From: Streptomyces cellostaticus
GTDB lineage: Bacteria > Actinomycetota > Actinomycetes > Streptomycetales > Streptomycetaceae
Direction: 5' to 3'
DNA length: 64,000 nt
Assembly: GCF_001513965.1 (NCBI RefSeq)
Contig: NZ_KQ948021.1
Span: 326,562-390,561, forward strand
Under the pieces are notes generated by a model, which worked only from the letters and a program-made list of their open reading frames with translations, was not told where the DNA came from and did not search any database. Within the stretch, counting starts at the first letter, position 1. Every line of letters begins with the position of its first letter. Below, piece by piece: positions 1-8,816 of this stretch. A program made the position numbers and the translations under genes.

Positions 1-299
1 GCGAACCACGAGTGGTCGACTCCGCGCCCCCACACGACGTAATCACCCTGTTCTTGCAGAAGAACGCTGCGGCCGGGGAGTTCAACGCGGAAGCGGCCGC
101 TGACGAGAACCAGGAGAGCTGTGCGTTCCTCGCCCCTCACCCACTGCAATCGCTCATCGCCACGGGGGTGGACGCCCCATTTGATCTCTACAGCCTCGCT
201 GTGCCTCGGATCGCCGACGTCCTTGAAGTGCCCGAGGAGCCATCCCCGGTCCAGTGCCGCATCCTTGCCTGCGTTGCCCACGTACACGCTGTCGCTCAC
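1..299 (-). CDS. Cupin-domain protein, C-terminal end cut off by window edge
   Basis: The minus-strand frame opens at a GTG at 299 and stays open to the window edge, giving about 99 residues of an incomplete protein. It begins VSDSVYVGNAGKD and contains HPRGDE, then a hydrophobic strand followed by SGRFRVELPGR and GDYVVWGRGVDHSW. These match the beta-strand, acidic-turn and His pattern of small single-domain cupins common in Streptomyces. The family role is not established; members are often annotated only as cupin proteins. No good ribosome-binding site lies directly before the GTG, and an in-frame stop lies some 80 bases upstream, so the start is moderately sure. The plus-strand frame over the same bases looks like its shadow. 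Confidence 0.65.
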   Translation of the reverse strand, partial: MSDSVYVGNAGKDAALDRGWLLGHFKDVGDPRHSEAVEIKWGVHPRGDERLQWVRGEERTALLVLVSGRFRVELPGRSVLLQEQGDYVVWGRGVDHSWF

Positions 300-418
300 A
301 TGGCCGGACGCTAGCAGCCGCTCCAGTGAGCGCAACCAGCACCTTCGTGCGGGACGTCTGCGCGGTCATCGAGAAGCGCTCGGGAAAGACACCCCCTTTG
401 CCCCGGCTCTCGCGCGGG

Positions 419-658
419 CTACCGCTGATATCGGGCCTCAGCCTTGGCCCGGAACTTCTCGAACTTCTCCGGCCGATATCGCTCATGCCACAACACATTC
501 AGCGCACCCAGGCCGCACAACAACAGAGTGCCGAGTGTCCAACCCGCTACCACTGGCCAACTGCGGTGCCCAGCAATGTTCGTGACCGCCGCAACAACAG
601 CAGCGCCGGCCGACATGAGGGCCTGCCGTATCCACCATCTTCGAGACATGCTGCGCAC
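419..658 (-). CDS. Small two-helix membrane protein
   Basis: This encodes 79 residues. A basic N-terminus (MRSMSRRWWIRQ) is followed by two hydrophobic segments at about residues 13-28 and 35-54, then a charged tail rich in Lys, Arg and Glu (RYRPEKFEKFRAKAEARYQR). That is the profile of a small inner-membrane protein with a cytoplasmic basic tail. The GTG start is supported by a GGGGGAG purine run about 8 bases upstream. I do not recognise the family and assign no function. It stands alone between the cupin gene and the sox operon, on the same strand as both. Confidence 0.55.
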   Translation of the reverse strand: MRSMSRRWWIRQALMSAGAAVVAAVTNIAGHRSWPVVAGWTLGTLLLCGLGALNVLWHERYRPEKFEKFRAKAEARYQR

Positions 659-828
659 TCTAAGCGCTCCCCCGGCACCAGTGTTCGAGGAGACTCAACC
701 GTGACCCGTGGTCACTCCGTGCTTGCCTCTGCGGGGCAAGATGGAGGCATGCGGGATGAGTTGGCGTCCTTGGCCGGATCGGCCTGCTCGATGGCGGCCG
801 GGACGCAGGTCGAACGCGCTCAACGCCA

Positions 829-1437
829 TCAGGGGACCTCGGGGCCGCGGTACTCGCTCATCGCGTCGATGAGCCAGCGGGCGAGGTAGTCGGCGAACGA
901 GGACCGCGGGAACAGCCGGTACGTGGGCGTGTCGTCGGCCTGCCAGAGCAGCACCGCGACGGGGCCGACCGTGGTCGACACCGCCTTGCCGGGTGCGAAG
1001 GACCGGGGATGCAGGTCCAGCGGGCAGCCTTTCTCCAGCACCTGCCGGGCGGCCGGGCCGCTCAGCTCCAGCGTGGTGCGGTTCGCCGAGACGTCCACGA
1101 CCGAGCCCGGGGCGCCGCCGAGTGCCTCCCGCAACTCGGTGGCCACGGCGGTCGCGTCGGCCTGGGACAGCACCAGCCATTCGTCAGGGCCGAGCCAGGC
1201 GATGGTGTGGGGGCCGGATGTGGTGGTGTGGCCGCACTCGCGTGGGAGGGGCGCGCCCAGGCTCTTCTCGATGCGGTCGGCCGCTTCGGAAGCGGGGGCG
1301 ACGCGCAGGTTCACCATGGTGACGAACGGCCACTCGGTCAGCGTGACGCCACGGGCGCCGGTGACCGTTGCGGCGCGCATCCGTTCTTCCAGGTGCGCCA
1401 ACGGGCTTACCCGTGCGTCGATCGTCGGCTCAGCCAT
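829..1437 (-). CDS. soxG: Sarcosine oxidase gamma subunit
   Basis: 202 residues starting MAEPTIDARVSPLAHLEERM. This is the small gamma subunit of heterotetrameric sarcosine oxidase, which with SoxA, SoxB and SoxD demethylates sarcosine to glycine and passes the one-carbon unit to tetrahydrofolate. Family-typical stretches include EWPFVTMVNLRV near the N-terminus, WLGPDEWLVL in the middle and SVVDVSANRTTLELSGP, the folded core shared with the T-protein/YgfZ family. The frame is open further upstream, but the ATG at 1437 overlaps the soxA stop by 8 bases, as expected for coupled translation, and the upstream extension is low-complexity. It is the last gene of the glyA-soxBDAG operon. Confidence 0.9.
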   Translation of the reverse strand: MAEPTIDARVSPLAHLEERMRAATVTGARGVTLTEWPFVTMVNLRVAPASEAADRIEKSLGAPLPRECGHTTTSGPHTIAWLGPDEWLVLSQADATAVATELREALGGAPGSVVDVSANRTTLELSGPAARQVLEKGCPLDLHPRSFAPGKAVSTTVGPVAVLLWQADDTPTYRLFPRSSFADYLARWLIDAMSEYRGPEVP

Positions 1438-4315
1438 CGCGCTTGGTCCCTTCGGGGTCGTAGAGGACGAAGTCGGCCACCTCGACGGGCACCAGGTCCT
1501 CGCCCACCGGGGCGAGCAGGGTCTCGCCGATTCGTGCCCGCCCGTCGGCGACGAGGGCGAGGGCGAAGGGGCGGCCGAGGGCCGGGCTGTGGTAGCTGGA
1601 GGTGACGTGGCCGAGCATGGGGACGGGCACCGTCTCCAAGTTGACGTCCGGCGCGACGAGTTGGGTGCCCTCCGGCAGCCGGGTCGTGCGGTCACTCGGC
1701 AGCAGGCCGACCAACTGCTTGCGGTCGGTGCGGGAGGTGTCGGCGCGGGAGTAGGACCGCTTGCCGACGAAGTCCTTCTGCTGGGAGACGACCCACGACA
1801 TGCCCGCGTCCTGCGGGGTGAGGGTGCCGTCGGTGTCCTGGCCGACGATGATGTAGCCCTTCTCGGCCCGCAGCACGTGCATGGTCTCGGTGCCGTACGG
1901 GGTGATGCCGTACGGCCGCCCGGCCTCGTACACCTGCTCCCATAGGGACAGGCCGTACCAGGCGGAGACGTTGATCTCGTAGGCGAGTTCGCCGGAGAAG
2001 GAGATCCGGCAGAGGCGGGCCGGGATGCCGGAGGCCAGGGTGGTCTCGCGGAAGGCCATGAAGGGGAACGCCTCGGCGGACAGGTCGAGGTCGGGCGCGA
2101 GTTGGGCGACGACCTGGCGTGACCGGGGGCCGACGACGGCGATCGTCGCCCACTGTTCGGTCACCGAGGTGCAGTGCACGTCGAGTTCGGGCCACTCGGT
2201 CTGCAGCCACTCCTCCAGCCAGTCCAGAACCCCGGCGGCGCCGCCGGTCGTGGTGGTCATGAAGTAGCGGTTGTCGTCGAGGCGGAGTGTCACGCCGTCG
2301 TCGAAGATCATGCCGTCGGGCTTGCACATGACGCCGTAGCGGGCGAGGCCGGGCTTCAGCTTCTTGAAGGCGTTCGTGTAGATGCGGTTGAGGAACTCGC
2401 CCGCGTCCGCACCCCAGATCTCGATCTTGCCGAGGGTGGAGGCGTCCATGAGCGCCACGCCCTCGCGGGCCGCGCGGCACTCGCGGGCCACGGCCGTGTC
2501 CATGTCCTCACCGGGCTGGGGGTAGTACCAGGGGCGCTTCCACTGCCCGACGTCCTCGAACTCCGCGCCGTGGGCCACGTGCCAGCTGTGGATGGATGTG
2601 GTCCGCTCCGGGTCGAACAGTTCGCCGCGCTCACGCCCGGCCAGGGCGGCGAAGGCCACCGGGGTGTACGGCGCGCGGTAGGCGGTGGTGCCGATCTCCC
2701 CGGGTGACGCGCCCGCGCCGAGGGCCTCGGCGATCACACCGATCGCGTTGACGCCGGACGTCTTGCCCTGGTCGTTCGCCGTGCCGAGCGAGGTGTAGCG
2801 CTTGACGTGCTCGACACCGCGCATGCCGGCGCCGGTGGACCGCCAGACGTCGGCGACGGTGACGTCGCGCTGGAGGTCGACGAAGTGGGTGTCCCAGCTG
2901 CCGGGGTCACTGTCAGGTGCCGGTACGAGCCACAGTGCGCGCACCGGGCCTGAGCCCTGGGCCTCACCGGACGACGGTACGGAAACCGGGAACCCGGCAT
3001 CCGTCGCCGCCCGAGCACCGGCCCGCGCCCCTTCGGCCAGACAGCCGTCGAGGTCGTACGTCCCGCGGGCCGCACCGACGACCTGCTGGTCCCGTGCGGC
3101 GCCGTCGGGGACGAAGGCGACCAGGTCCTCGTCCCAGCGCAGCCGGCCCTGGCGCTGGCTGTGCAGGTGCACCACCGGACTCCAGCCGCCCGAGACGGCG
3201 AGCAGATCGCAGTCGAACGACTGTGGTGCACCGGTGAGTTGAGCGCTCTCGTCAAGAGCCTGGACGGTGACGCCGGTGAGCCGGCCGTCGCCCGCGGTGT
3301 CGACCACCGCGCTGCCCGCCAGCACCCGAACGCCGGTCGCCACGGCGACCTCGGCGGCCCGGTGGGACAGCTCGGGGCGCGCGTCCACGACGGCGGCGAT
3401 GTCGATCCCGGCGGCGTGGAGGTCGGCGACCGTGTCGTAGGCGCTGTCATTGGTCGTGCTGACCACGGCCCGCGAACCCGGCACCACCGCGTACCGGTTG
3501 AGGTACGACCGCACCGCCGCGGCGAGCATCACCCCGGGCCGGTCGTTGCCGGCGAAGACCAGCGGACGCTCGTGCGCGCCGGTCGCCAGGACCACCTGGC
3601 GGGCCCGTATGTGCCACAGCCGCTGGCGCGAGACGCCCTCAAAGGGTTCAGGGGCGTCGGCTCCGAGGTGGTCGGTGCGCCGCTGGAGGGCCAGCACGTA
3701 GTTGTCGTCGTACGACCCGAAGGCTGTCGTGCGCTGCAGTACTACGACCTCGGGGGCGGCGTCGAGCGCCGCGCGGACCTCGGCGACCCACTCCAGAGCG
3801 CTCTGCGCGCCGACCCTCTCGGTGCGCCCGGAGAGCAGCGAACCGCCGGACTCGGGCTGGTCGTCGAGGAGGATCACGCGGGCGCCGGAGCCGGCGGCAG
3901 CGGCGGCGGCCGCGAGGCCGGCCGGTCCGGCGCCGACGACCAGGACGTCGGTGTGGACGTACTTCTTGTCGTAGACGGCCGGGTCGCGGGTCGGGTCGAG
4001 CCGGCCCATCCCGGACAGCGTGGTGGCGGACAGGCCGTCGTACAGCTCCACCGTCGTCGCCGGGAGCATGCCCTCCGAGCACGGGCCGTCGATCTGCACC
4101 AGGGCGTTGGGCTCCTCCACGCCCGCGGCGACGATGCCGCGCGGGCGACCGCGATAGAGCGACGGGGCGACCTCGACCAGCCCGTTCGCCAGCATCGCCG
4201 AGGCGACGGTGTCTCCAGGGTGTCCGGTCGACTCCCGCCCGTCGACAGTGAACCGGAGCACGGTGCCGCGGTCGACGCGGCCGCCTTGCCGGAGCCGGAA
4301 GTGCTGGTCGGTCAT
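1430..4315 (-). CDS. soxA: Sarcosine oxidase alpha subunit
   Basis: 961 residues, close to the roughly 965 of the characterised corynebacterial subunit. The N-terminus (about 15-90) carries a ferredoxin-like 2Fe-2S-fold domain. A dinucleotide-binding motif GAGPAG follows at about 128-133 in a pyridine-nucleotide oxidoreductase-type domain that binds NAD+. The C-terminal third is a GcvT/aminomethyltransferase-like domain (ASTLGKIEIWGADAGEF, KPDGMIFDDG) that binds folate and captures the methylene group. The start at 4315 gives an ATGA overlap with the soxD stop; an in-frame upstream stretch of about 60 codons is Arg/Pro-rich shadow sequence. The flavin chemistry itself sits on SoxB. Confidence 0.95.
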   Translation of the reverse strand: MTDQHFRLRQGGRVDRGTVLRFTVDGRESTGHPGDTVASAMLANGLVEVAPSLYRGRPRGIVAAGVEEPNALVQIDGPCSEGMLPATTVELYDGLSATTLSGMGRLDPTRDPAVYDKKYVHTDVLVVGAGPAGLAAAAAAAGSGARVILLDDQPESGGSLLSGRTERVGAQSALEWVAEVRAALDAAPEVVVLQRTTAFGSYDDNYVLALQRRTDHLGADAPEPFEGVSRQRLWHIRARQVVLATGAHERPLVFAGNDRPGVMLAAAVRSYLNRYAVVPGSRAVVSTTNDSAYDTVADLHAAGIDIAAVVDARPELSHRAAEVAVATGVRVLAGSAVVDTAGDGRLTGVTVQALDESAQLTGAPQSFDCDLLAVSGGWSPVVHLHSQRQGRLRWDEDLVAFVPDGAARDQQVVGAARGTYDLDGCLAEGARAGARAATDAGFPVSVPSSGEAQGSGPVRALWLVPAPDSDPGSWDTHFVDLQRDVTVADVWRSTGAGMRGVEHVKRYTSLGTANDQGKTSGVNAIGVIAEALGAGASPGEIGTTAYRAPYTPVAFAALAGRERGELFDPERTTSIHSWHVAHGAEFEDVGQWKRPWYYPQPGEDMDTAVARECRAAREGVALMDASTLGKIEIWGADAGEFLNRIYTNAFKKLKPGLARYGVMCKPDGMIFDDGVTLRLDDNRYFMTTTTGGAAGVLDWLEEWLQTEWPELDVHCTSVTEQWATIAVVGPRSRQVVAQLAPDLDLSAEAFPFMAFRETTLASGIPARLCRISFSGELAYEINVSAWYGLSLWEQVYEAGRPYGITPYGTETMHVLRAEKGYIIVGQDTDGTLTPQDAGMSWVVSQQKDFVGKRSYSRADTSRTDRKQLVGLLPSDRTTRLPEGTQLVAPDVNLETVPVPMLGHVTSSYHSPALGRPFALALVADGRARIGETLLAPVGEDLVPVEVADFVLYDPEGTKRDG

Positions 4316-4608
4316 CGGTTCCCTCCGGCCTGGGGCAGTTCGGGGCGGGGCTCGTCCAGGCGGTAGGAGGCGAGCAACTCGTTGGTGACGGTGTCGCGCA
4401 GGACGTTGAACCAGCGGCGGCAGCCGGTGCTGTGCATCCACCGCTCGGCGAAGGGACCCTTGGGGTTGTCGCGGTAGAAGACGTACTCGGCCCACTGCTC
4501 GTCGGTGAGGTGCGCGGGGGTCTCGGGGTAGGGGACGTGGGCCTGTCCGCCGTAGTGGTACTCGGTCTCGTCACGGGGACCGCACCATGGGCAGCTGATC
4601 AGCAGCAC
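4312..4608 (-). CDS. soxD: Sarcosine oxidase delta subunit
   Basis: 98 residues with the delta-subunit hallmarks: MLLISCPWCGPRDETEY at the N-terminus (the CPWCG pair plus later GCRRWFNVLRDT provides the zinc-binding cysteines), WAEYVFYRDNPKGPFAERW in the centre and a C-terminus that runs into the soxA start. Delta is a small zinc-binding structural subunit of the heterotetramer. It lies between soxB (33-base gap) and soxA (4-base overlap), the canonical B-D-A-G order. Confidence 0.95.
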   Translation of the reverse strand: MLLISCPWCGPRDETEYHYGGQAHVPYPETPAHLTDEQWAEYVFYRDNPKGPFAERWMHSTGCRRWFNVLRDTVTNELLASYRLDEPRPELPQAGGNR

Positions 4609-4642
4609 GGTGTCCTTCTCTCAGCAGGCTCTCAGCGGGCTT

Positions 4643-5863
4643 TCAATGGGCTACGGCTGCTGCGCCGTGTTCGTCGATCAGCGCGCCCGTCGCGAACCGT
4701 TCGAGGGCGAAGGGGGCGTTCAGCGGATGCGGCTCGCCGGTGGCGATGGTGTGCGCGAAGGTCCAGCCGGCGGCCGGGGTCGCCTTGAATCCGCCGGTTC
4801 CCCAGCCGCAGTTCACGTAGAGGTTCTCGACGGGGGTGGTGCCGATGATCGGTGAGGCGTCCGGGGTGACGTCGACGATGCCGCCCCAGGTCCGCAGCAC
4901 GTGCGCCCGCGCGAAGATCGGGAACAGCTCGACGGCGGCGGCCATCTGCTGCTCGATGACGTGGAAGGAGCCGCGCTGCCCGTAGCCGTTGTACGCGTCG
5001 ACGCCCGCGCCCATCACCAGCTCGCCCTTGTGGGCCTGAGACACATAGACGTGCACGTGGTTCGACATGACCACCGTCGGGTGCACCGGCTCGTGCAGTT
5101 CGGAGACCAGCGCCTGCAGCGGATGGGACTGCACCGGCAGCCGTACGCCCGCCCGCGCGGCCAGCACGCTGCTGTGCCCGGCGGCCGCGAGTCCGACCCG
5201 GCCGGCGTGGATGCGCCCGCGGTTCGTCTCGACGCCCACGACCCGGTCGCCGTCCTTGAGGAAGCCGGTGACCTCGCAGCCCTGGATCAGGTCCACGCCC
5301 ATCTCGTCGGCCCGGCGGGCCAGTGCCCAGGCGACGTGGTCGTGCTTGGCGATGCCGGCCCGCGGCTGGAAGGTGCCGCCGAGGACCGGGTACCGGGTGC
5401 GGGACGAGACGTTGAGGATGGGGCAGACCTTGGCGACCTCGTCCGGTTCGAGCCACTGGGCGTCGACTCCGTTGAAGCGGTTGGCGTTGACGCGGCGCAT
5501 GCCCTCGCGGACGTCCTGGAGGGTGTGCGCGAGGTTGAGGACACCGCGCTGGCTGAACAGGAAGTCGTAGTCCAGTTCCTCCGGGAGCTGCTCCCACAGT
5601 TTCAGCGCGTGCTCGTAGATCGCCGCGCTCTCGTCCCAGAGGTAGTTCGAGCGGATGATCGTGGTGTTGCGGGCCATGTTGCCGCCGGCCAGCCAGCCCT
5701 TCTCCAGGACGGCGACGTTGGTGATGCCGTGGTTCTTGGCGAGGTAGTAGGCGGTGGCCAGGCCGTGGCCGCCCGCGCCCACGATGACGACGTCGTACGA
5801 GGAGCGCGGCTCGGGGTTGCGCCAGAGGAAGTCCGGATGCTCCGGCAGCGGCTGGGTGGTCAT
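4643..5863 (-). CDS. soxB: Sarcosine oxidase beta subunit (FAD-dependent)
   Basis: 406 residues of the DAO-type flavoenzyme family. The N-terminal Rossmann motif (VVIVGAGGHGLATAYYLA, about 25-42) binds FAD, and the conserved ARNTTIIRSNY stretch contains the region that in family members carries covalent FMN. CGWGTGGFKATPAAGW near the C-terminus is the family end motif. This subunit oxidises sarcosine; the reduced flavins are reoxidised by oxygen to give peroxide. Its ATG overlaps the glyA stop by four bases, so the two are probably translationally coupled and glycine made here can feed directly to SHMT. Confidence 0.95.
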   Translation of the reverse strand: MTTQPLPEHPDFLWRNPEPRSSYDVVIVGAGGHGLATAYYLAKNHGITNVAVLEKGWLAGGNMARNTTIIRSNYLWDESAAIYEHALKLWEQLPEELDYDFLFSQRGVLNLAHTLQDVREGMRRVNANRFNGVDAQWLEPDEVAKVCPILNVSSRTRYPVLGGTFQPRAGIAKHDHVAWALARRADEMGVDLIQGCEVTGFLKDGDRVVGVETNRGRIHAGRVGLAAAGHSSVLAARAGVRLPVQSHPLQALVSELHEPVHPTVVMSNHVHVYVSQAHKGELVMGAGVDAYNGYGQRGSFHVIEQQMAAAVELFPIFARAHVLRTWGGIVDVTPDASPIIGTTPVENLYVNCGWGTGGFKATPAAGWTFAHTIATGEPHPLNAPFALERFATGALIDEHGAAAVAH

Positions 5864-7182
5864 GCCGAGCCTCCGTTCACGTGGGGCAGGCGGGGCAGGT
5901 GGGGATAGAGGGGGAAGGCGGAGGCCAGCTTCTCGACCCGGTCGCGCAGTTCACCGTCGGGCCGTTCGCCCTTCAGGGCCTCGGCGATGATGTCCGCGAC
6001 CTCCCGGAACTCCGCCTCGCCGAAGCCGCGGGTGGCGAGGGCCGGGGTGCCGATCCGCAGCCCCGAGGAGACCATCGGCGGGCGGGGGTCGAACGGCACC
6101 GCGTTGCGGTTGACGGTGATGCCGATGTGGTGCAGCCGGTCCTCGGCCTGCTGCCCGTCGAGCGCGGAGTTGCGCAGGTCGACGAGGACCAGGTGGACTT
6201 CGGTGCCGCCGGTCAGCACCGTGATCCCGGCCTCGGCAACGTCGTCGGCCAGCAGCCGTCCGGCCAGGGTGCGGGCTCCGTCCAGGGTGCGCTGCTGGCG
6301 CTCCTTGAACTCCTCCCCCGCCGCCACCTTGAAGGCCACCGCCTTCGCCGCGATGACGTGCTCCAACGGGCCGCCCTGCTGGCCCGGGAAGACCGCGGAG
6401 TTGATCTTCTTGGCCAGGTCGGCACGGCTGAGGATCACCCCGCCGCGGGGTCCGCCCAGGGTCTTGTGCGTGGTGGTCGTGACGACGTCGGCGTACGGCA
6501 CCGGGCTCGGGTGGAGGCCCGCGGCCACCAGACCGGCGAAGTGCGCCATGTCCACCATCAGGTACGCGCCCACCGCGTCGGCGATCCGGCGGAAAGCGGC
6601 GAAGTCCAGTTGGCGGGGGTAGGCCGACCAGCCGGCGACGATCATCTTGGGCCGGTGGGCGAGGGCGAGCTGCTCGACCTCGTCCATGTCGATGCGCATG
6701 TCGGACTCGCGCACGTGGTACGGCACGACGTTGTACAGCTTGCCGGAGTAGTTGATGCGCATGCCGTGGGTCAGGTGACCGCCGTGCGCCAGGTCGAGGC
6801 CGAGGATCGTGTCGCCGGGCTTCAGCAGTGCGAACATGGCGGCCGCGTTGGCCTGGGCACCCGAGTGGGGCTGCACGTTCGCGGCCTCGGCGCCGAACAG
6901 TTCCTTCACCCGGGCGATGGCCAACTGCTCGATGACGTCGACGTGTTCGCAGCCGCCGTAGTAGCGGCGGCCCGGGTAGCCCTCGGCGTACTTGTTGGTC
7001 AGCACCGAGCCCTGGGCCTCCATGACGGCGGCCGGGGCGAAGTTCTCCGAGGCGATCATCTCGAGCGTGGACTGCTGGCGGTGCAGCTCGGCGTCCACGG
7101 CGGTGGCGACGTCCGGGTCGAGTTCGCTGAGCGGGAGGGAGAGGGGCGAGGTGAGCGTGGTGATCGACGGGTTCGTTGCCAT
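5860..7182 (-). CDS. glyA: Serine hydroxymethyltransferase (sox-linked copy)
   Basis: 440 residues, normal SHMT length. Visible features are the N-terminal SENFAPAAVMEAQGSVLTNK, the YAEGYPGRRYYGG substrate motif, and the PLP-lysine motif VVTTTTHKTLGGPRGG, where the Lys forms the Schiff base. It interconverts glycine plus 5,10-methylene-THF with serine plus THF. At the head of a sox operon it uses both products of sarcosine oxidase, which marks it as a catabolic, probably inducible copy rather than the housekeeping enzyme. The start leaves a 96-base divergent promoter region shared with the GntR gene. Confidence 0.95.
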   Translation of the reverse strand: MATNPSITTLTSPLSLPLSELDPDVATAVDAELHRQQSTLEMIASENFAPAAVMEAQGSVLTNKYAEGYPGRRYYGGCEHVDVIEQLAIARVKELFGAEAANVQPHSGAQANAAAMFALLKPGDTILGLDLAHGGHLTHGMRINYSGKLYNVVPYHVRESDMRIDMDEVEQLALAHRPKMIVAGWSAYPRQLDFAAFRRIADAVGAYLMVDMAHFAGLVAAGLHPSPVPYADVVTTTTHKTLGGPRGGVILSRADLAKKINSAVFPGQQGGPLEHVIAAKAVAFKVAAGEEFKERQQRTLDGARTLAGRLLADDVAEAGITVLTGGTEVHLVLVDLRNSALDGQQAEDRLHHIGITVNRNAVPFDPRPPMVSSGLRIGTPALATRGFGEAEFREVADIIAEALKGERPDGELRDRVEKLASAFPLYPHLPRLPHVNGGSA

Positions 7183-7216
7183 CTGTGCACCATCCTGAGA
7201 GCCAGCTAATGAGCAA

Positions 7217-7228
7217 CTGATATATCAG
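7217..7228. promoter_or_regulatory. Perfect 12-bp palindrome, candidate GntR operator
   Basis: CTGATATATCAG is a perfect inverted repeat lying centrally in the 96-base gap between the divergent glyA-sox operon and the GntR-family gene. AT-rich palindromes of this type are typical for FCD-subfamily GntR repressors. Position and symmetry suggest it controls both directions. Binding is inferred, not shown. Confidence 0.6.
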
Positions 7229-7278
7229 CCTCTGCGGTAAGGTATGGGAGCTCGCCGGCCAGGTCAAGGGGGCTTCTC

Positions 7279-7944
7279 ATGCAGCAGGTGGCGACCGACC
7301 CCACGAGCGAGGAGCTGTCACTCGCCGAGCGCGCCTACCGCGCCATCCGCGACCGGCTCGTGATGCTCGAGATCCGCCCGGGCGCGCCGATCAACGAGGA
7401 GCAGCTGGGGCAGTCCCTCGGCGTCGGCCGCACGCCGGTGCGTGAGGCGCTCAAGCGGCTCCAGTACGAGCGCCTGATCACGACCTACCCCCGCCGCGGC
7501 ACCTTCGCCACCGACGTCAACATCACCGACCTGGCCCACATCTCCGAGGTGCGCCAGGAGCTGGAGCCCCTGGCCGCCGCCCAGGCGGCGCGGCGCGCGA
7601 CGGCCACGGACCGCGCGAGCCTGTCGGCCCTACGGCGCTCGCTGCAGAGCGTGGATCCCCGTCGGGATGACGCCGCCGAGCTCATGCACCTGGACCTTCA
7701 GGTCCACCGCGCCATCTACGCCGCCACGCACAACCCGTACCTGGAGGACACCCTCGTCCGCCACGACAACCTGGCCACCCGCATCTGGTGCCTGTTCGTC
7801 GACCGGCTGTCCGACATGGCCGGCCACGTCGAAGAGCACGGACCGTTGATCGAGGCGATCGTCGCCGGTGACTCCGACAAAGCGGCACAGCTCGCCCGTA
7901 GTCACGTCGAAGGCTTCGAACGCGCCATTCGCGACGCCATCTGA
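7279..7944 (+). CDS. GntR-family (FCD) transcriptional regulator of the sox operon
   Basis: 221 residues. The N-terminal winged helix (about 10-75) shows the GntR signature: LAERAYRAIRDRLVMLEIRPG, then GVGRTPVREALKRLQYERLI. The all-helical C-terminal FCD domain (about 85-210) has the Asp and three His residues that bind metal and ligand in this family (the DLQVHRAIYAATHNPYL and EEHGPLIEAIVAGD regions). A GGGGG run seven bases before the ATG serves as the ribosome-binding site. Being divergent from glyA-soxBDAG, it most likely represses that operon in response to sarcosine, glycine betaine, glycine or a folate-linked metabolite; the ligand is not evident from sequence. Confidence 0.9.
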   Translation: MQQVATDPTSEELSLAERAYRAIRDRLVMLEIRPGAPINEEQLGQSLGVGRTPVREALKRLQYERLITTYPRRGTFATDVNITDLAHISEVRQELEPLAAAQAARRATATDRASLSALRRSLQSVDPRRDDAAELMHLDLQVHRAIYAATHNPYLEDTLVRHDNLATRIWCLFVDRLSDMAGHVEEHGPLIEAIVAGDSDKAAQLARSHVEGFERAIRDAI

Positions 7945-7968
7945 GAATCCGCCGGACAGGTCCTGGCG

Positions 7969-8073
7969 TCAGTGCGCGGCGCCCCGCAGTTCGTCCCGGT
8001 GCAGGCGGGGCCTGCCCGCCAGGGTGGTCCACAGGTGCGGGGCGACGTCGTCCTCGGGGAGCTGGGCGATCAT
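7969..8073 (-). pseudogene. C-terminal fragment of an unrecognised gene
   Basis: A 34-codon minus-strand frame (MIAQLPEDDVAPHLWTTLAG to RDELRGAAH) reads like the end of a real protein, with natural composition and a stop just after the GntR gene. Upstream in the same frame the coding character disappears exactly where aldehyde dehydrogenase sequence begins on the opposite strand, about 8072. It is best explained as a gene tail left by a deletion or insertion event. The parent family is not recognised, and a very short intact gene cannot be excluded. Confidence 0.35.
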
Positions 8074-8662
8074 GTGGCGGACGCTGCCGCCCGGCGTGGT
8101 GAACGTGGTGAACGGGTACGGGGCGGTCGCCGGTGCCCGGCTCGCCGAGCACCCGGACGTGGACATGATCGCCCTGACCGGTTCGGTCTCCAGCGGTCGC
8201 GCCGTCGCCCGGGCCGCCGCCGACACCCTCAAGCGGGTGCACCTCGAACTCGGCGGCAAGGCCCCGGTCGTGATCCGGGCTCTGGTCGTCGGTGAGCCGA
8301 CCTCCGGCGAGGACGTCGAGGTCGGTCCGATGGTCTCCAGGGCCCACTTCGACCGGGTCACCGGGTACCTGGAGCGGGCCAAGAACGCAGGCATCCGTGT
8401 GGCGACCGGAGGCGGGGCCATCGACGGGCCCGGCTACTTCGTGGCCCCGGCCGTGCTGGTCGATGTCCCCGAGGGGGCCGAAGTCGCCCGCGAGGAGATC
8501 TTCGGCCCCGTGGTCACGGTCGAGACCTTCGCCGACGACGAGGAAGCGGTACGGCGGGCGAACGACGTCCCCTTCGGCCTGTCGGCATCGGTGTGGACCG
8601 AGAACGCCCGCCGCAGCCACGACATCGCCGCCCGGCTCGACTTCGGAACCGTCTGGGTCAAC
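8072..8662 (+). pseudogene. Aldehyde dehydrogenase remnant with internal and terminal deletions
   Basis: The frame from about 8072 matches NAD-dependent aldehyde dehydrogenases of the aminobutyraldehyde/betaine-aldehyde type: LPPGVVNVVNG, ALTGSVSSGR (the nucleotide-binding Gly-Ser region), HLELGGKAPVVI, then VEVGPMVSRAHFDRV, GYFVAPAVLVDV, REEIFGPVVTVETF and FGTVWVN. The stretch that should lie between GGKAPVVI and VEVGP, including the Gly-Gln-x-Cys catalytic cysteine, is missing, and homology stops at WVN before the C-terminal segment. The N-terminal third is also absent. The reading frame remains open, so this is a deletion-derived dead gene rather than a frameshift. Confidence 0.8.
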
Positions 8663-8793
8663 TCTCAAGCACGTGATGCACCACCACGGGCGCTGATCCG
8701 ACCTTTCGTCCGATTGCATGGAGGTGCGGGGTGACCGTCGACGGCCCTATCGCGATCGTGCGCAAGTAGCGGCTCGCAGTTCAGCGAAAGCGA

Positions 8794-8814
8794 CGCCATC
8801 CTGACAAGATGGCG
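8794..8814. promoter_or_regulatory. Inverted repeat just upstream of the VOC gene
   Basis: CGCCATC and GATGGCG form perfect 7-base arms with a 7-base spacer, ending two bases before the ATG at 8817. The placement over the start region suggests a repressor operator, or an RNA hairpin that affects initiation. No regulator gene is adjacent, so the assignment is tentative. Confidence 0.3.
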
Positions 8815-8816
8815 AC

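Noticed and set aside
7183..7278. Glycine riboswitch upstream of glyA-sox
   Set aside because: The 96-base gap is too short for one plus promoters and lacks the conserved core; a GntR operator explains it better.
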